Assembly: GCF_033115175.1 (NCBI RefSeq)
Contig: NC_084834.1
Location: 90,008,462 to 90,072,461, forward strand
Length of the DNA stretch: 64,000 bases
Direction: 5' to 3'
From: Lepus europaeus
Lineage: Eukaryota; Chordata; Mammalia; Lagomorpha; Leporidae
Position 1 is the stretch's first letter, and each line of letters begins with the position of its first letter. The position numbers and the translations under genes are program-made. The notes beneath the pieces are model-generated. The model saw only the letters and a list, made by a program, of their open reading frames with translations. It was not told the DNA's origin and searched no databases. Below are positions 44,801 through 57,824 of this stretch, one piece after another.

Positions 44801-45340
44801 AAAGCATAACCCAGAAATTTCATTCCTAGGACATATTCTTGAGAAATGGACACTTCTGTGCATCGGAACATGCAGACAAAATGTTGGTAGCAGCATTGTT
44901 CATAATACCTCAAAATGGAAACAACCAAAATATCGATCCACACCAAAATAGATAAACAAATGGTCATATATTTTATGTAATAGAGAACAAACATAACTGA
45001 AAACTACCAAAATATATAGTGATATGTATGTATCTCAAAAATAAATATTGAGTTTAAAAAAATCCCAATCAAGAGAATTTATGTTGCATGATATATTTTG
45101 TATAAGATTCAAAAATTGGCAATACTAAGAAGTAAAAGTATAAACAAAAGCAAAAGAGCAATTGCCACATTCAGGCTGGAGTTATCTCAGAGGAGGGCCT
45201 GAAGGGTGGCTCTAGAGAATGAGCAGTTTGCTTTTTCATATCTTGGGTGGTGGCCATGTACAAGCATTTGCTATAAAAATTATTAAAGTTGTATATTTAT
45301 TTTATGTCTTTGGTTATGTAAATTATGTTTCATGATGAAA
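44801..45340 (+). mobile_element. Ancient L1M fragment, plus
   Basis: Motifs cagcattgttcataatacct, caaaatggaaacaaccaaaa, gcatgatatattttgtataa and tttatgtctttggttatgta match the 3' part of old L1M elements. Confidence 0.7.
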
Positions 45341-45410
45341 TGACTTTCTGATGAATAATAGTATGTTTTGTTGTTTTTTTTTTTTTTTAAGAAAAAAAAC
45401 TAACATTGAG

Positions 45411-45665
45411 GGGCCAGTGCTATTGTGTAGTAGGTTAAGCTTCTGCCTTCAGGGTCAACATCCCATATGGGAGTCCCGGCTGCCCCACTTCTGATACAAC
45501 TCCCTGCTAATGGCCTGGGAATGCAATGGAAAGTAGCCCAGGTTCCTGGGCCCTAGCACCTGCATGGGAGACCAAGAGGAAGCTCCTGGCTCCTGGCTTC
45601 AGAACAGCCCAGCTCCAGCCATTGCAGCCATTTGGGGAGTTAACCAGCAGATGGAAGATTCTCTG

Positions 45666-45699
<34 letters not shown>

Positions 45700-45754
45700 T
45701 CTCTTTCTCTCTGTAACTCTTCCTCTCAAATAAATAAATAAATCTTAAAAAAAA
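45411..45754 (+). mobile_element. CSINE, older type, plus
   Basis: Head ggggccagtgctattgtgta, CT-rich run (tctctgtctctgtctctctc) and caaataaataaataaatctt tail. Confidence 0.92.
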
Positions 45755-46375
45755 GCAAACCTTTGTCTTTAAAAGTTAGTATTGAATAAGATCTTTCAGA
45801 ACACCTCTTCTGGGAACTTGAGATGGAATCTCACTACTCTTATGGACATCAATTTCAGACAATTTTTTTAAAATTTAAGTAAACAAGTGCTTGTAATATC
45901 TTTTATACTAAACAATTTTCTGTTTTTAAAAATGTTTTTCTTGACAAGGGTAGCAAATTATTTTTTTGGAGCTTGAAAGATTAAACTTTTTTTTTAATTT
46001 TCTTATTTGCAAGAACATTTGAAAATTGCAGCCAACTATTTGGAGACTGTTTTTGAATTTACAATACCACAACTTGGTTATTTGCAAAAGGTTCATTTCA
46101 GTCTTGCCACAAAAATTGATTCTTTTCCAAGGTGGAGACTTCAAATGTTCTGATCTTGGAGAAAATTACTAGTAGAATAAAAATGGATGAGGCTGAGAAC
46201 ACTATGTTCCACACTTTTCTTTGCCAACCTTAAACAATGCTTAGAATAGATTACAATATCAGTTCTCCAACTTTTCCTACTTGAGACTTTCTTCCTAAAA
46301 CCCTGCATGGCCAATGAAAGGATTCTAAAAGAGTCACTCTTAATTTGCAAAAAGAAAAAGATTGACCTAGATAAA
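45755..46375. other. no gene seen
   Basis: AT-rich sequence without a recognised element. Confidence 0.45.
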
Positions 46376-46389
46376 AGTAGCTCCAATCT

Positions 46390-46723
46390 TGCTGGAGCTG
46401 CGGCTCAATAGGCTAATCCTCTGCCTTGCGGCACCGGCACACGGGGTTCTAGTCCCGGTCGGGGCACCGATCCTGTCCCGATTGCCCCTCTTCCAGGCCA
46501 GCTCTCTGCTGTGGCCAGGGAGTGCAGTGGAGGATGGCCCAAGTCCTTGGGCCCTGCACCCCATGGGAGACCAGGAGAAGCACCTGGCTCCTGCCTTCAG
46601 ATCAGCACAATGCGCCGGCTACAGCGGCCATTGGAGGGTGAACCAACGGCAAAGGAAGACCTTTCTGTCTCTCTCTCTCACTATCCACTCTGCCTGTCAA
46701 AAAAAAAAAAAAAAAAAAAAAAA
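46390..46723 (+). mobile_element. CSINE, young GC-rich type, plus
   Basis: Head tgctggagctgcggctcaat to the ctgtc end and a ~26-A tail. A perfect 14-bp duplication agtagctccaatct lies at 46376-46389 and 46724-46737. Confidence 0.96.
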
Positions 46724-46737
46724 AGTAGCTCCAATCT

Positions 46738-47609
46738 GAAAGTAAAAATCTTCTGTCAGTAGCAGAGCAATCCAGCCACGGCAGTGATAGGTGAAAACCT
46801 TGTGGTGACACTGTCTAAAAAGATAAGAAAGTGAGAGCATCAAAGCATGAACAGCCAAGCAATGATCATCACTTCTGGATACAGACAAATCTGATGCGGG
46901 TATTTTTTTTCCTAATGCTTTTTTCTTACTTTTTTGTGGATTTTTAACCAATCAGGATATTTTGCTTTGCTAATGAAATACATAATTTTGGCAAATCAGA
47001 TTACAGATGCACTATATTTCTTTAAATCTAATTTTTACATGTACAAGACATGGGTCAAATGTACCATCATCATGTCACAGAATTCTAAGGAAGGTGATGA
47101 TGAAGTGGATTTCTGACTTGTCCAGCAGTTGTATCCCCTGTGTGTTTTTCTACTCTGGGGATCTGAGTTGGCTAAGCAGAGCATAATAATCACAGTCCCT
47201 CTTGACAACAGTAATTATTACACATACAGGCAAACATCTCACTCAGACATGCATTAAGTTGCAGGTGATATTATCACATCCTCAGTCTTTGATTTGATCT
47301 ATATGTTTAAGAATCCACGTGCACCAAATTAGAGTTGTTTTCCTTTAATACAGATGTGAAACTTGCTAACCTTCTCAAAGTTTTCCTATTTTCCCATGAA
47401 CTTTAAGCTGAAAAAGGACTCCTTCTTTCTCAAGAATAGAATCCATATGTCTACTAGTTTCTTTCTCCAAGTACAAAAAAATGCCTACATAAATATCAAT
47501 TGTAATCTATATGCCATTTTAATATATCCACGATCCCATTTATTGTCATCTGATCAAATACTATTTCTCCCCTAGTGACTTTTAACTTTTTAAAATTTTG
47601 TCCTTTCTT
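46738..47609. other. no gene seen
   Basis: AT-rich intergenic DNA, no recognised element. Confidence 0.45.
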
Positions 47610-47938
47610 TTTTTAAAAGATTTTTTATTTATTTGAGAGGTAGAGTTACAGACAGTGAGAGGGAGAGACAGGGAGAAAGGTCTTCCTTCCGTTGGTTCAC
47701 TCCCCAGATGGCCGCAAAGGCCAGAGCTGCACCAATCCAAAGCCAGGAGCCAGGAGCTTCTTCCTGGTCTCCCATGCGGGTGCAGGAGCCCAAGCACTTG
47801 GGCCATCTTCTACTGCTACCCCAGTCTACAGCAGAGAACTGGACTGGAAGAGGAGCAACCGGAACTACTACCCGGCACCCATATGGGATGCTGGTGCTGC
47901 AGGTGGATGATTAATTTACTGTTCCACGGAGCCAGCCC
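47610..47938 (-). mobile_element. CSINE, older type, minus
   Basis: Left tail tttttttaaaagatttttta, GA-rich run, body, and ttccacggagccagcccc head at the right. Confidence 0.92.
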
Positions 47939-49149
47939 CTGAAAATTTGTCTTTTCTTCTTTTACTCCCCAATTCCCTTCTCTTTTCTTTCTCCAAGTGC
48001 CAGTTAATATCATCAGGGTCAGACAGATCCTTGTAGGTACATTGTAAAAAGATAGCATTTCTTTCTTTGCATAAGTTAAAGAAACAGTCTCGTCCAAGAT
48101 TATATTTATTATGAATTTAGGTAAAATTATTTTAAATTGACTTTTTAAGTTAAAAAAAATTAATTGTGGGAAGTGCCCTTCCTTCCTATCATCCTATATC
48201 ATCTTTTTCATAATTTCTGTATGAGAAATTATATTCCAGGCTTACAGGACCAGTTTTTCTACCCCTCCACACACTCTACGTCTCATCAGTGCCCCACTTG
48301 ATTCAGGATTTCCTCCTTGCCATCTATCAACAACCCACACAGCCTTTCAAGTCCCCTCTTCAAATCCAAGAGTCACAGTCTTCTTCCTGACAACTCATAG
48401 GTACTTCTGCCTGCACACTTTCTGACTTCAGTAGCTAGCACCTGTTTATTAATCAAACTAAATACATGTTTAGCATCCAGACACTGTGCTGGGGATGCAG
48501 TTCACTCTGCAGTCATTCAACATTTGACCAGAGACACACCACATAAACTGATCATCATAAGGCAGTGCAACAATGATCGCGGCACACAGATGCACCAGGT
48601 GTTTGGGGTGATGGCAAGGAATAGCTTCCCCCACTGCTCCATGAGTTTACTGTGTTTTTGGAAAATCTCCTTTCTTAGTTTGGCCTCAGTAACAAAGTGT
48701 AGGCCATCAGGCTGTAAGCCCAGGCAGTTTGAGCGTGAGAGCAATATACGAGAAAATTCCTACTTCCCCTGGGCCAGTCAGTTGTGGTTTTTTGGTCGTT
48801 TTTTTTTTTTTTTTTTTTTTTTGTTGTTTTTGTTTTTTTTTATATTATGGCCTTTAATTTATAGAGTGAAGTCTACCCATATCATGGAAGGTATCCTGCT
48901 TTCCTCAAAATACACTGACTGAAATGTTAATTTCATCTTAAAAATGCATTCACAAAAACATGTCAAGTAATGTTTGACCAAATACTTGGGAACTATGACC
49001 TAGCCAAGTTGACATATAACATTAATCATCACAATCTCTAAACTAATTTTTGAGGGCATGGAATGCTATTTGCACACACATGAAAATGAGAACTCATTAA
49101 TCATAAAAACTTGCTGCAAATCCTAGTTATCTATAAAATATAAAACAGT
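47939..49149. other. no gene seen, T-rich run
   Basis: Contains an L2-like scrap near 48480 (cagacactgtgctggggatg) and a long T-rich run at 48799-48840. No exon seen. Confidence 0.4.
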
Positions 49150-49320
49150 TGTTTCATATATAGTCATGTGTCATGTAACTATATTTTGGTCAAGGATGGA
49201 CCACATATACAATGCTGACCACATACAATTATATCACCTAGTGACTTTATAGACATCTTACTTTGTCTATGATGTTTGCACAAGGATGAAATCATCCAGT
49301 GATGCATTTCTGAGAATGTG
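49150..49320. mobile_element. Possible DNA-transposon remnant
   Basis: gtcatgtgtcatgtaactat and tgatgcatttctgagaatgt resemble the ends of a Tigger or MER-type mammalian DNA element. Family not assigned with confidence. Confidence 0.35.
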
Positions 49321-49347
49321 TCCTCATCATTAAGAAACACAAGTTTT

Positions 49348-50223
49348 GCCGTGGGACTCCAAGTCCCATTAGCTGGGTGGTACTAATGCCATCTTATGTG
49401 TTAAAGTGATCATATTAAGTGGGTAATTGATCATATAGATAGGATTAAGTATCAAAGGGATCACATAGATAAAACCAAGTGTCTGATAATAACAATCAAT
49501 AGATAGAATTAAAAAGGAGAGAATGTTCCAACATGGGAAGCAGTCCACACAGCAGACTCATAGAATGACAAATGCCCTAAACAGCACTCTGACCTCAGAA
49601 TCAGCTCTTAAGGCATTCTGGTCTGGCTGAAAAGCCCATGAGAGCATTTCGGGTATGAAAAGCCAAGGCACTGTGGCAAAACATGATCTACATGAAGGAT
49701 CTCTGTGAGGCCCCAGTGGAAAGAAGGGACCTTCAAACAAGGAGGTACTTTTCTCTGAAGGGAGGAGAGAACTTCCATTTTGCTTATGGCCCTGTCTAAA
49801 TGCTGACAGAGTTTATGGACGCAAAAGGCTTCCATAGCCTTGGCAGCTCAAGTCAATAGCCTCAGATGATCACTGACATCAATTGTTAAATCAACAACAG
49901 GAGGTACTGGGCACTTGCTCCCCATGTAGGACCTCTGTCCTTAATTAGTTGTACTATGAGAATTGTAAAACTTGTTTCCAAACAATACTTTATACTTTGT
50001 GTATCTATGTGGGTGCAAATTGTGGAAATCTTCTTAGTATAGAGTTGGTCTTCTGTACATAAATTTAATTAAAAACAAATCTTAATGAAGAATGGGATGG
50101 GAGAGGGAGTAGGAGGTGGGTCAGGAGTGGAGGTGGGAGGGTGGGTATTGGGGGAAGAACTGCTATATCCCTAAAGCTGTACCTATGAAATTTCTACTCA
50201 TTAAATAAAAATTTTATTAAAAA
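49348..50223 (+). mobile_element. L1 3' UTR, 5'-truncated, plus
   Basis: Matches the L1 3' UTR of the next element (51350-52258) block by block: gtcaaagg-type and aattaaaaaggagagaatgt strings, G-rich tract, and gaaatttctactcattaaat tail. It abuts the next L1. Confidence 0.9.
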
Positions 50224-50235
50224 AAGAAAAAAGAA

Positions 50236-50451
50236 ATGCTAACAACAGATGCTGGTGAGGACTTGGGGAAAAAAAGGATACTAATCCATTGTTGGTGGGA
50301 ATGGAAATTGGTAAAGCCACTATGGAAGTCATTCTGGAGATTGCTCAGAAAACTGAATATAGCCCTACCATACAACCCAGCCATCCCACTCCTTGGAATT
50401 TACCCAAAGGAAATTAAATTGGCAAACAAAAAAGCTGTCTGCACCTCAATG

Positions 50452-50482
<31 letters not shown>

Positions 50483-52258
50483 GACAGGCAGAGTGGATAG
50501 TGAGAGAGAGAGAGACAGAGAGAAAGGTCTTCCTTTTTGCCGTTGGTTCACCCTCCAATGGCCACTGCAGCCGGCACATCTCACTGATCCAAAGGCAGGA
50601 GCCAGGTGCTTCCTCCTGGTCTCCCATGGGGTGCAGGGCCCAAGGACTTGGGCCATCCTCCACTGCCTTCCCGGGCCATAGCAGAGAGCTGGCCTGGAAG
50701 AGGGGCAACCAGGATAGAATCCGGCGCCCCGACTGGGACTAGAACCCGGTGTGCCAGCGCCGCAAGGCGGAGGATTAGCCTGTTAAGCCACAGCGCCAGC
50801 CTGCACCTCAATGTTTATTGCAGCTCAATTCAGAACAGCTAAGACCTGGAATCAATCTAAATGCCCATCAACAGAAGACTAGATAAAGAAATTATGGGAA
50901 ATGTACTCTATAGAATACTATACAGCAGTAAAAAAAAATGAAATCCGGTCATTTGCAACAAAATGGAGGAATCTGGAAAACATCATGCTGAGTGAAATGA
51001 CAAATTCAGTCCCAAAATGACAAATATCATGTGTTCTCCCTGATTGGTGACAACTAACTGAGCACCTAAAAGGAAACCTGTTGAAGTGAAATGGACACTA
51101 GGAGAAACAACATCTTGATCAGCACTTGTCCTGACTGTTGAGGAACAATTTACTATTTAATTCCTTTTAGTGTTTTTTTTATTCTACTTAATATCATTGG
51201 TTGAACTCTTTAATTAACACACAATAATTCTTAGTCATTTAAATTTAACTTAAAAGTGACCCCTGTTAAATATAAGATTGGGAATAAGAGAGGGAAGAGA
51301 TGTACAGTTCGGCACATGCTCACTAGGACTTACTCCTAATGGTAGAGCTAGAAACATGCCAGGGGATTCCAATACAATCCCATTAAGGTGGCATGTACCA
51401 ATTCCATCTTACTTGTTAAAGTGGTCAGTTTACGTTCATTCTTGATCAAAAAGATAGGATTAAGTGTCAAAGGGATTACATAAATAAGACCAATGTCTGC
51501 AAATAATAATTGATAGAATTAAAAAGGAGAGAATGATCCTACATGGAAAGCAGGATACACAGCAGACTCATAGAATGGCAAATGCCCTAAACAGCATTCT
51601 GGCCTCAGAATTAGCCATTAAGGGATTCATATTTGGCTAAAAAGCCCATGAGAGTATTTTAGGCTTGGAAAGCCAAGACACTGTGGCAAAAAGACCTAAA
51701 TGAAAGATCTCTGTGAGTGAGATCCCAGAGGAAAGAACAGGCCATTGAAGAAGGCATTACCTTCCTCTGAAGGGAGGAGAGAACTTCCACTTTGAATATG
51801 GCCTTGTCTAAACAAGATCAGAGTTGGTGAACTCAAGAGGCTTCCATAGCTTTGGCAACTCAAGACAAGAGCCTAGGGTGATTACTGACGTCATAAATAA
51901 GAGTGTCAATTGTTAAATTAACAACGGGAGTCACTGTGCACCTGCTCCCCATGTAAGACCTCTCTCCTTAATGTGTTGTACTATGCAAATTAATGGTAAA
52001 ATTACTATCCAAACAGTACGCCATACTTTGTGTGTCTTTGTGGGTGCAGTCTGTTGAAATATTTACTTAGTACATACTAAGTTGATCTTCTGTACATAAA
52101 GATAATTGAAAATAAATCATGATGAAGAATGGTATGGGAGAGTAGTGGGAGATGGGATGGTTGCGGGTGGGAGGGAGGTTATGGGGGGGGAAAGCCACTA
52201 TAATCCAAAAATTGTTCTTTGGAAATTTATATTTATTAAATAAAAGTTAAAAAAAAAG
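50236..52258 (+). mobile_element. L1 3' portion (ORF2 end and 3' UTR), plus
   Basis: Encodes the L1 ORF2 C-terminus ([31 protein letters not shown]), interrupted by a CSINE, then the complete 3' UTR, G-rich tract and poly(A). It is 5'-truncated. Its 3' UTR lacks the duplicated module present at 56.2-56.7 and 60.3-60.7 kb. Confidence 0.93.
50453..50801 (-). mobile_element. CSINE inside L1, young type, minus
   Basis: (TTTTG)n tail at the left and agccacagcgccagc head at the right. The 16-bp duplication ctgcacctcaatgttt lies at about 50437-50452 and 50802-50817. Confidence 0.96.
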
Positions 52259-52292
52259 GGAAATGTAAGTTTGTATTTTAGAACTAATACAG

Positions 52293-52653
52293 AGGTCCTC
52301 CAAGATGGCGGAATAGGAAGGGAGCGCACTCATAGTCTGGGAAAAGATAGTTTAATAAAAGTGGAGATACTATAATTTCAGGGAAGAGTTAGGGAAAAAA
52401 CTGCAGAAGAAACTCTTCCAGAACTAGTGGGACGCGGTGGACCTACATGGAGGGCATGGGTGCCCACAGCTTGGGACCCCAGCCACCGAGTCTACACACC
52501 AGTGCTAGAAAGGGAGGTGAGGCAAAACCTCAGTAGCCCGAAACACTGGTGGGAAAGCGGCAGGAAGAGCCTAGAGGGAATGAGGCTTGAAGACACTGTA
52601 ATCCAAAAGCTGTACTTTGGAAATTTATATTTATTAAATAAAAGTTTTACAAA
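52293..52653 (+). mobile_element. L1 with both ends and no middle (361 bp), plus
   Basis: The first ~280 bp look like an L1 5' UTR start (ctccaagatggcggaatagg). It passes at ~52597 straight into the last ~55 bp of an L1 3' UTR (cactgtaatccaaaagctgt to attaaataaaagttttac). Near-perfect 13-bp duplications, agaactaatacag (52280-52292) and agaactaacacag (52654-52666), bracket the whole unit, so it inserted in this form. Confidence 0.85.
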
Positions 52654-52666
52654 AGAACTAACACAG

Positions 52667-53130
52667 TTTGTCACAAAGGAATCTTCCAAGTCCAGACTGC
52701 TTATTGAATGTACGCCCCAGAAGGGGAAAAAGCCATCTCTAGGGATGAGTCTGTGTCCAGGAAAGCAAATTAATCAATAGGCAGAACTCAAATCTAACTC
52801 CACTTTTCCTGATTTAATCTGTCAAAATAATTAATCAGGTTTCTCTTCCCAGAGGTACACTTCACTGTGGATGCTGATACATACACTAACTGCCTGTTTG
52901 GCATTGAGTCAGCTCAGGCATTCTTGGGGTATGATTCCCCAGGCAATAGTACCAGCATCACCTAGAATCTTGTCAGAATGGCAAATCTGCAAATAGCAGC
53001 CATCACCCTGACTAAATCAAAAACTCAGTAGAGGGAACAGGGGATAAATCTGTGTTTCATAAAATACAATGAAAATGAATTGCTAGAAAAATTATCACAC
53101 TTGAACTTCATGGCAATGTGAAGCTGTTAC
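52667..53130. other. no gene seen
   Basis: Unassigned intergenic sequence. Confidence 0.45.
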
Positions 53131-53145
53131 AAAAGTTTAAAATGC

Positions 53146-53503
53146 GGCCGGCGCCGTGGCTCAACAGGCTAATCCTCCGCCTTGCGGCGCCGGCACACCG
53201 GGTTCTAGTCCCGGTCGGGGCACCGATCCTGTCCCGGTTGCCCCTCTTCCAGGCCAGCTCTCTGCTGTGGCCAGGGAGTGCAGTGGAGGATGGCCCAAGT
53301 CCTTGGGCCCTGCACCCCATGGGAGACCAGGAGAAGCACCTGGCTCCTGCCATCGGAACAGCGCGGTGCGCCGGCCGCAGCGCGCTACCGCGGCGGCCAT
53401 TGGAGGGTGAACCAACGGCAAAGGAAGACCTTTCTCTCTGTCTCTCTCTCTCTCACTGTCCACTCTGCCTGTCAAAAATAAAAAATTAAAAAAATTTTTA
53501 AAA
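53146..53503 (+). mobile_element. CSINE, young GC-rich type, plus
   Basis: Textbook copy: head ggccggcgccgtggctcaac, CpG-rich centre, ctgtccactctgcctgtc end. A perfect 15-bp duplication aaaagtttaaaatgc lies at 53131-53145 and 53504-53518. Confidence 0.97.
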
Positions 53504-53599
53504 AAAAGTTTAAAATGCTTATCCTTAATACTGGGCCATCTGGACTTTTGAACTACAATGGTTTACACATGCAAACTACTCCACTGGTCACGATATGTT

Positions 53600-53935
53600 G
53601 GGCACTGATGTGGCTAACAAGTTGAGTTTCCCTTCTGAAATGATTGGGACCACAGGTGCCTTGGATTATAGATTCTCTTGGACTTTTGGAATATTTGCAT
53701 ACACATATTGATATATTGTGTGTATGGGACAAAATCTAAACATGAACTTCATTTACATCCATACACATTTTATACATATGACCTAAAGGTAATGCTGTAC
53801 AATGTTATTCATAATTTTGTGCGTAAAGCATTTGTGACATGTAATTTTCTACCTGTGGTGTCATGTTGATGCTCAAAAGTTTTGGAGTTGGAAGCACTTG
53901 AATTTTGGATCTTTGGAATAGGATGCTCATCATAC
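53600..53935 (+). mobile_element. Ancient medium-reiterated DNA repeat, plus
   Basis: Strings gtttcccttctgaaatgatt, tggacttttggaatatttgc, atacacattttatacatatg, atgttgatgctcaaaagttt and ggatctttggaataggatgc recur in this order in a known mammalian interspersed repeat, probably a DNA transposon. Name not recalled with certainty. Confidence 0.5.
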
Positions 53936-54830
53936 ACTATAAACATCTGTAGATTGATACACTTATTTCAAGATCTCTAAAAAGGTAGAACTGGTAACGA
54001 TATTTCCAGAACTCTACCTATTTCTGGATTGGGACGTTTCTACACCATACACCCCACTAGAGATAATTATATGCAGCAAGAAAGATGAATTATTACTAAA
54101 TTTATCTACATACAAACCCTACTATTACTGAGCTGAAGTCTACCTATCCGATGAATCTAGGTAAGTTTTCTTATCACGCCATTTGTTGCTATCCTTTCCC
54201 ATTCTAAAGTGTAGAGCCAGGGAGAATATCATGGGCTTGTTTGCAGGTCGTCTTTTTGTGGACTTTTTGATTATTTTGTTTGTCTTGGGTTTAGCCAAAA
54301 TGAAAAAGAGAACTATGGTAAGATTTCTGGGTGAACAAATTGGCTACATTCTTCCACATTCCTAAGAATGAAACTCAGTCCCAGCACCTGTCAGGTAGTG
54401 ACAGTTGACAGCTAGGACTTTATTAACAGACAAACCCCCAAACCAGTTGCACGCATCTTGCTCTTTTAACTCTCCTTTTGGACAAGCCAGAAATGGTGAT
54501 GGGAAATATGTCAAAATTTAAAAGCTGAACTTCAGAAACCCAGAGTCACAGAGAAAACATCTACAAAGTTAGCGCACAACAACTTGGATTGCAGGGAAGA
54601 ATGCTGGAGTTTAGTGTAGGGATGGGAATCAGTAAATCCCAAAACTTGATCCATTATGCTGGAAGTCTAGTGGTGGAATGGGGTAAACAGGAAGGAAACA
54701 GAATGTAAACCTCCTTGTCTACATGTGGTGGGTGAGAAATGAGGATGGAAGTTTTTACAGAGAAATCTGTGCACAAAACACAGGACTCAAAGTAGTAATG
54801 TATGTTTAGGGTACAGACGAGAATCAGCAA
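53936..54830. other. no gene seen
   Basis: No repeat family or exon recognised. Confidence 0.45.
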
Positions 54831-54843
54831 AAGAGAAACAGAA

Positions 54844-55149
54844 CAGCCGGCGCCACGGCTCACTAGGCTAATCCTCTGCCTTGCGGCGCCGGCACACCGG
54901 GTTCTAGTCCCGGTCGGGGCACCGATCCTGTCCCGGTTGCCCCTCTTCCAGGCCAGCTCTCTGCTGTGGCCAGGGAGTGCAGTGGAGGATGGCCCAAGTG
55001 CTTGGGCCCTGCACCCCATGGGAGACCAGGAGAAGCACCTGGCTCCTGCCATCGGATCAGCGCCTACCGCAGCGGCCATTGGAGGGTGAACCAACGGCAA
55101 AAGGAAGACCTTTCTCTCTATCTCTCTCTCACTGTCCACTCTGCCTGTC

Positions 55150-55201
<52 letters not shown>
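54844..55201 (+). mobile_element. CSINE with (GA)n tail, young type, plus
   Basis: Head cagccggcgccacggctcac to the ctgcctgtcaaaaaaa end. The tail has become a GA microsatellite. The duplication agagaaacagaa lies at 54832-54843 and 55202-55213. Confidence 0.95.

Positions 55202-55206
<5 letters not shown>
55155..55206. repeat. (GA)n microsatellite
   Basis: About 26 GA units at the tail of a CSINE, running into the duplicated target sequence. Confidence 0.97.
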
Positions 55207-55210
<4 letters not shown>

Positions 55211-55213
55211 GAA

Positions 55214-56226
55214 ATAATGGGAGTGGTGCAAAGTACTGTAGGTGGTGATCCAGGCTGGATGATGTTTAAAGACCTGGAAGGCATCTGGAGTTCCATCTGA
55301 ATATGGGAGGAGGACTAGCAAGATAAGCACAGACTTGGTTTTAGTAGACACACAACTCCTGAGAGAAGAAACACTAGCTAACAGAGAGGGAACATCTGTC
55401 CATTATTGTTCAGACTGGAATAGCATACACAGGCAAAGCCAGCTGCAACTTTAACAGGACACCCTCCCAAGGATGCAGGCTGTAAATATCATAGCCACCT
55501 CCTTCTTCATATAATGCCTACTTTATAATCACTGAGAAACTGTTCTCCAAAATCAAAGGTTATCAGAGACTTTGATTGCAGAGATTATTATACTTCAGAG
55601 ATTATTATATATAGAACAGCCCACACTTGCCACGAGGATCTAAACTACCATGACACAGAGGCACTGTGTCAATTTATGGCACAGGTGCAGAGAGTCAGAT
55701 AAGGGGGCTCTGGACACATGAAGCCACATTCATCTTAATTCTGCACTTTCCCAAGAAACAGGAGCATGAGTCCATTTCATAGTCCAAGTCTGATAATGAC
55801 CCCTTTACCCACATCTTGCTGTCCTTTGAAGTTTCTCAAACCCTACTCCATTTAAATAGCATCTCTATCCCTCCCCTTCCTTCAGTACTATGATAATTCT
55901 ATTTCATCTTCCGCTGAATGCCCTCTGGTTGCTCTGGTGTGCAGTCTTCTTCATTGCTTTGGGCTGATCACCCTGACAGTGTCAGACAAGAGGTTTTCTC
56001 CTCATGTTCTCAGGCCGATTTTGCCAGGAACATTATAACCAGTTCTCTAGAACAGGATGGGGAAGCTGGGAAGAAGCCTAATTAGAAGATCAGTTTACTC
56101 AGAGGATTGTTGCCTGGGAAACAGGTAAGAATCTATTTTTTGGAATCAGGATTTTCAGGTAAGACCAGAAGTGTGTTCTGGGACCACAACCCAGTGTTAG
56201 TTGCAGCCTGAGACTTCTCATTTTCT
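55214..56226. other. no gene seen
   Basis: Apparently unique sequence. Confidence 0.45.
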
Positions 56227-56670
56227 TTTTTTTTTTAACTTTTATTTAATGAATATAAATTTCCAAAGTACAGCTTATGGATTACAATGGCTTCCCTCCC
56301 CCATAACTTCCCTCCCACCTGCAACCCTCCCCTTTCCCGCTCCCTCTCCTCTTCCATTCACATCAAGATTCATTTTCAATTCTCTTTATATACAGATCAG
56401 TTTAGAATATATTAAGTAAAGATTTCAACAGTTTGCCCCCACATAGCAACACAAAGTGAAAAAATACTGTTGGAGTACTAGTTATAGCATTAAATCACAA
56501 TGTACAGCACATTAAGGACAGAGATCCTACCTGATATCTTTTAAAAATTGATTAATTTTCTATTGAATTTCCAATTTGACACCAAGTTTTTTTTTTTCAT
56601 TTTCAACTATCTTTATATACAGAAGATCGATTCAGTATATACTAAGTTCTCACTTTCAGTTCAGATTGGT
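56227..56670 (-). mobile_element. L1 3' end with duplicated module, minus
   Basis: The minus strand reads an L1 3' UTR containing two tgtatataaag...ttgaaaatga modules separated by a short stretch with an A-run and cttggtgtcaaattggaaat, then the G-rich tract and tail. The same two-module arrangement occurs at 60290-60722. Confidence 0.92.
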
Positions 56671-57824
56671 GTCAAGATATGGAGATAAGTTCTGGTTGTA
56701 GAGAAAGATGCAATGGTTTCTGCTCAGGAAAGCACCAGGGAAGTGGGAGCTGGAAGCAGCTGGTTGAGACTGAAATCCAGGGACATGCATTGGACCAGTG
56801 ATGTCAGCCCCAGCACAGCGGCTGTAACTAGCACTTTGTCTGGGTTCTTACAAGGGGAGAAACCTGGGAATTGAGTTCTGCAAAGGATGAAGAATTTCCT
56901 CTCCACAGAGATTTCTTCATCTCTTTGAGGGAAAATGACCATGGAGGAAAAAAAGGAAAGAGAATAAAAGAGGAATGGTGGGGCCAGTGACAAAGCCCAA
57001 AATAATGGGCTTGATGGATGCACCCTATGAAGAAGCTCTCTGTAAATTCAACATTTCCTGCTACAATTGAGGATGTGATAAGTAATGGGAAACATAGGAG
57101 CCTAACTTACTGGCAGTCTTGGGACTTTGAATCATTTTTTTCTGAGCTACTCCAGTGCCCCATAGGAATCCACTCTGTTTCTTTAAGCATCTGGACCCAC
57201 ACTCCCTGTTAGAGAGGAAAGGCTGGGAATGTGGTGTTGCTCAGTTGTTCATTCTCTGGAGGCTTTGCTTCCAGGCAGCAGTGAATGGACTCTGTGAGAA
57301 CACAGTGATATTTTCATTTGTGACTGAACTCTTGTGTTGCTGCTCCCTTTTAGGGACAGGAAAATTGTTCCTTGGTATTTTGGTCTATGGCTCTTCAAAA
57401 CTTCATTATACATCATAGAACAAGTTTGACTTTGGGGAAATTCCTCTCCCATTCATTTAAAATGTATTTATATGGTGAGGTATGACTTTCTAAAGGCTAT
57501 CTTTCAATGTAAGAAATACATTTTAAAATAAGAACAACAACAATAAAAGTATGCCTGATTTGTGGTGTGAACTGATGCAGAAGGAATTCCCTCATCAAGT
57601 GAAGAACAAAAGACAACCTCTGGATGCCAGTTCTGAAATCTTGCTTCTGCAGTTGGATGTGGAGTGATCCCATGCGACCGAAAACAGATCTGGAGCTGTT
57701 AACAAATCCACCAACACCATTATGACTGCCTCTGGTTCAAGGGTGGCAGTGATACCTTGGATATTTTACTATAGCATAAATACACTTGGAAACTGATTCC
57801 ACTGCCACTCTTCCCTGTCTGTCC
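56671..57824. other. no gene seen
   Basis: Apparently unique sequence with short open frames only. Confidence 0.45.
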
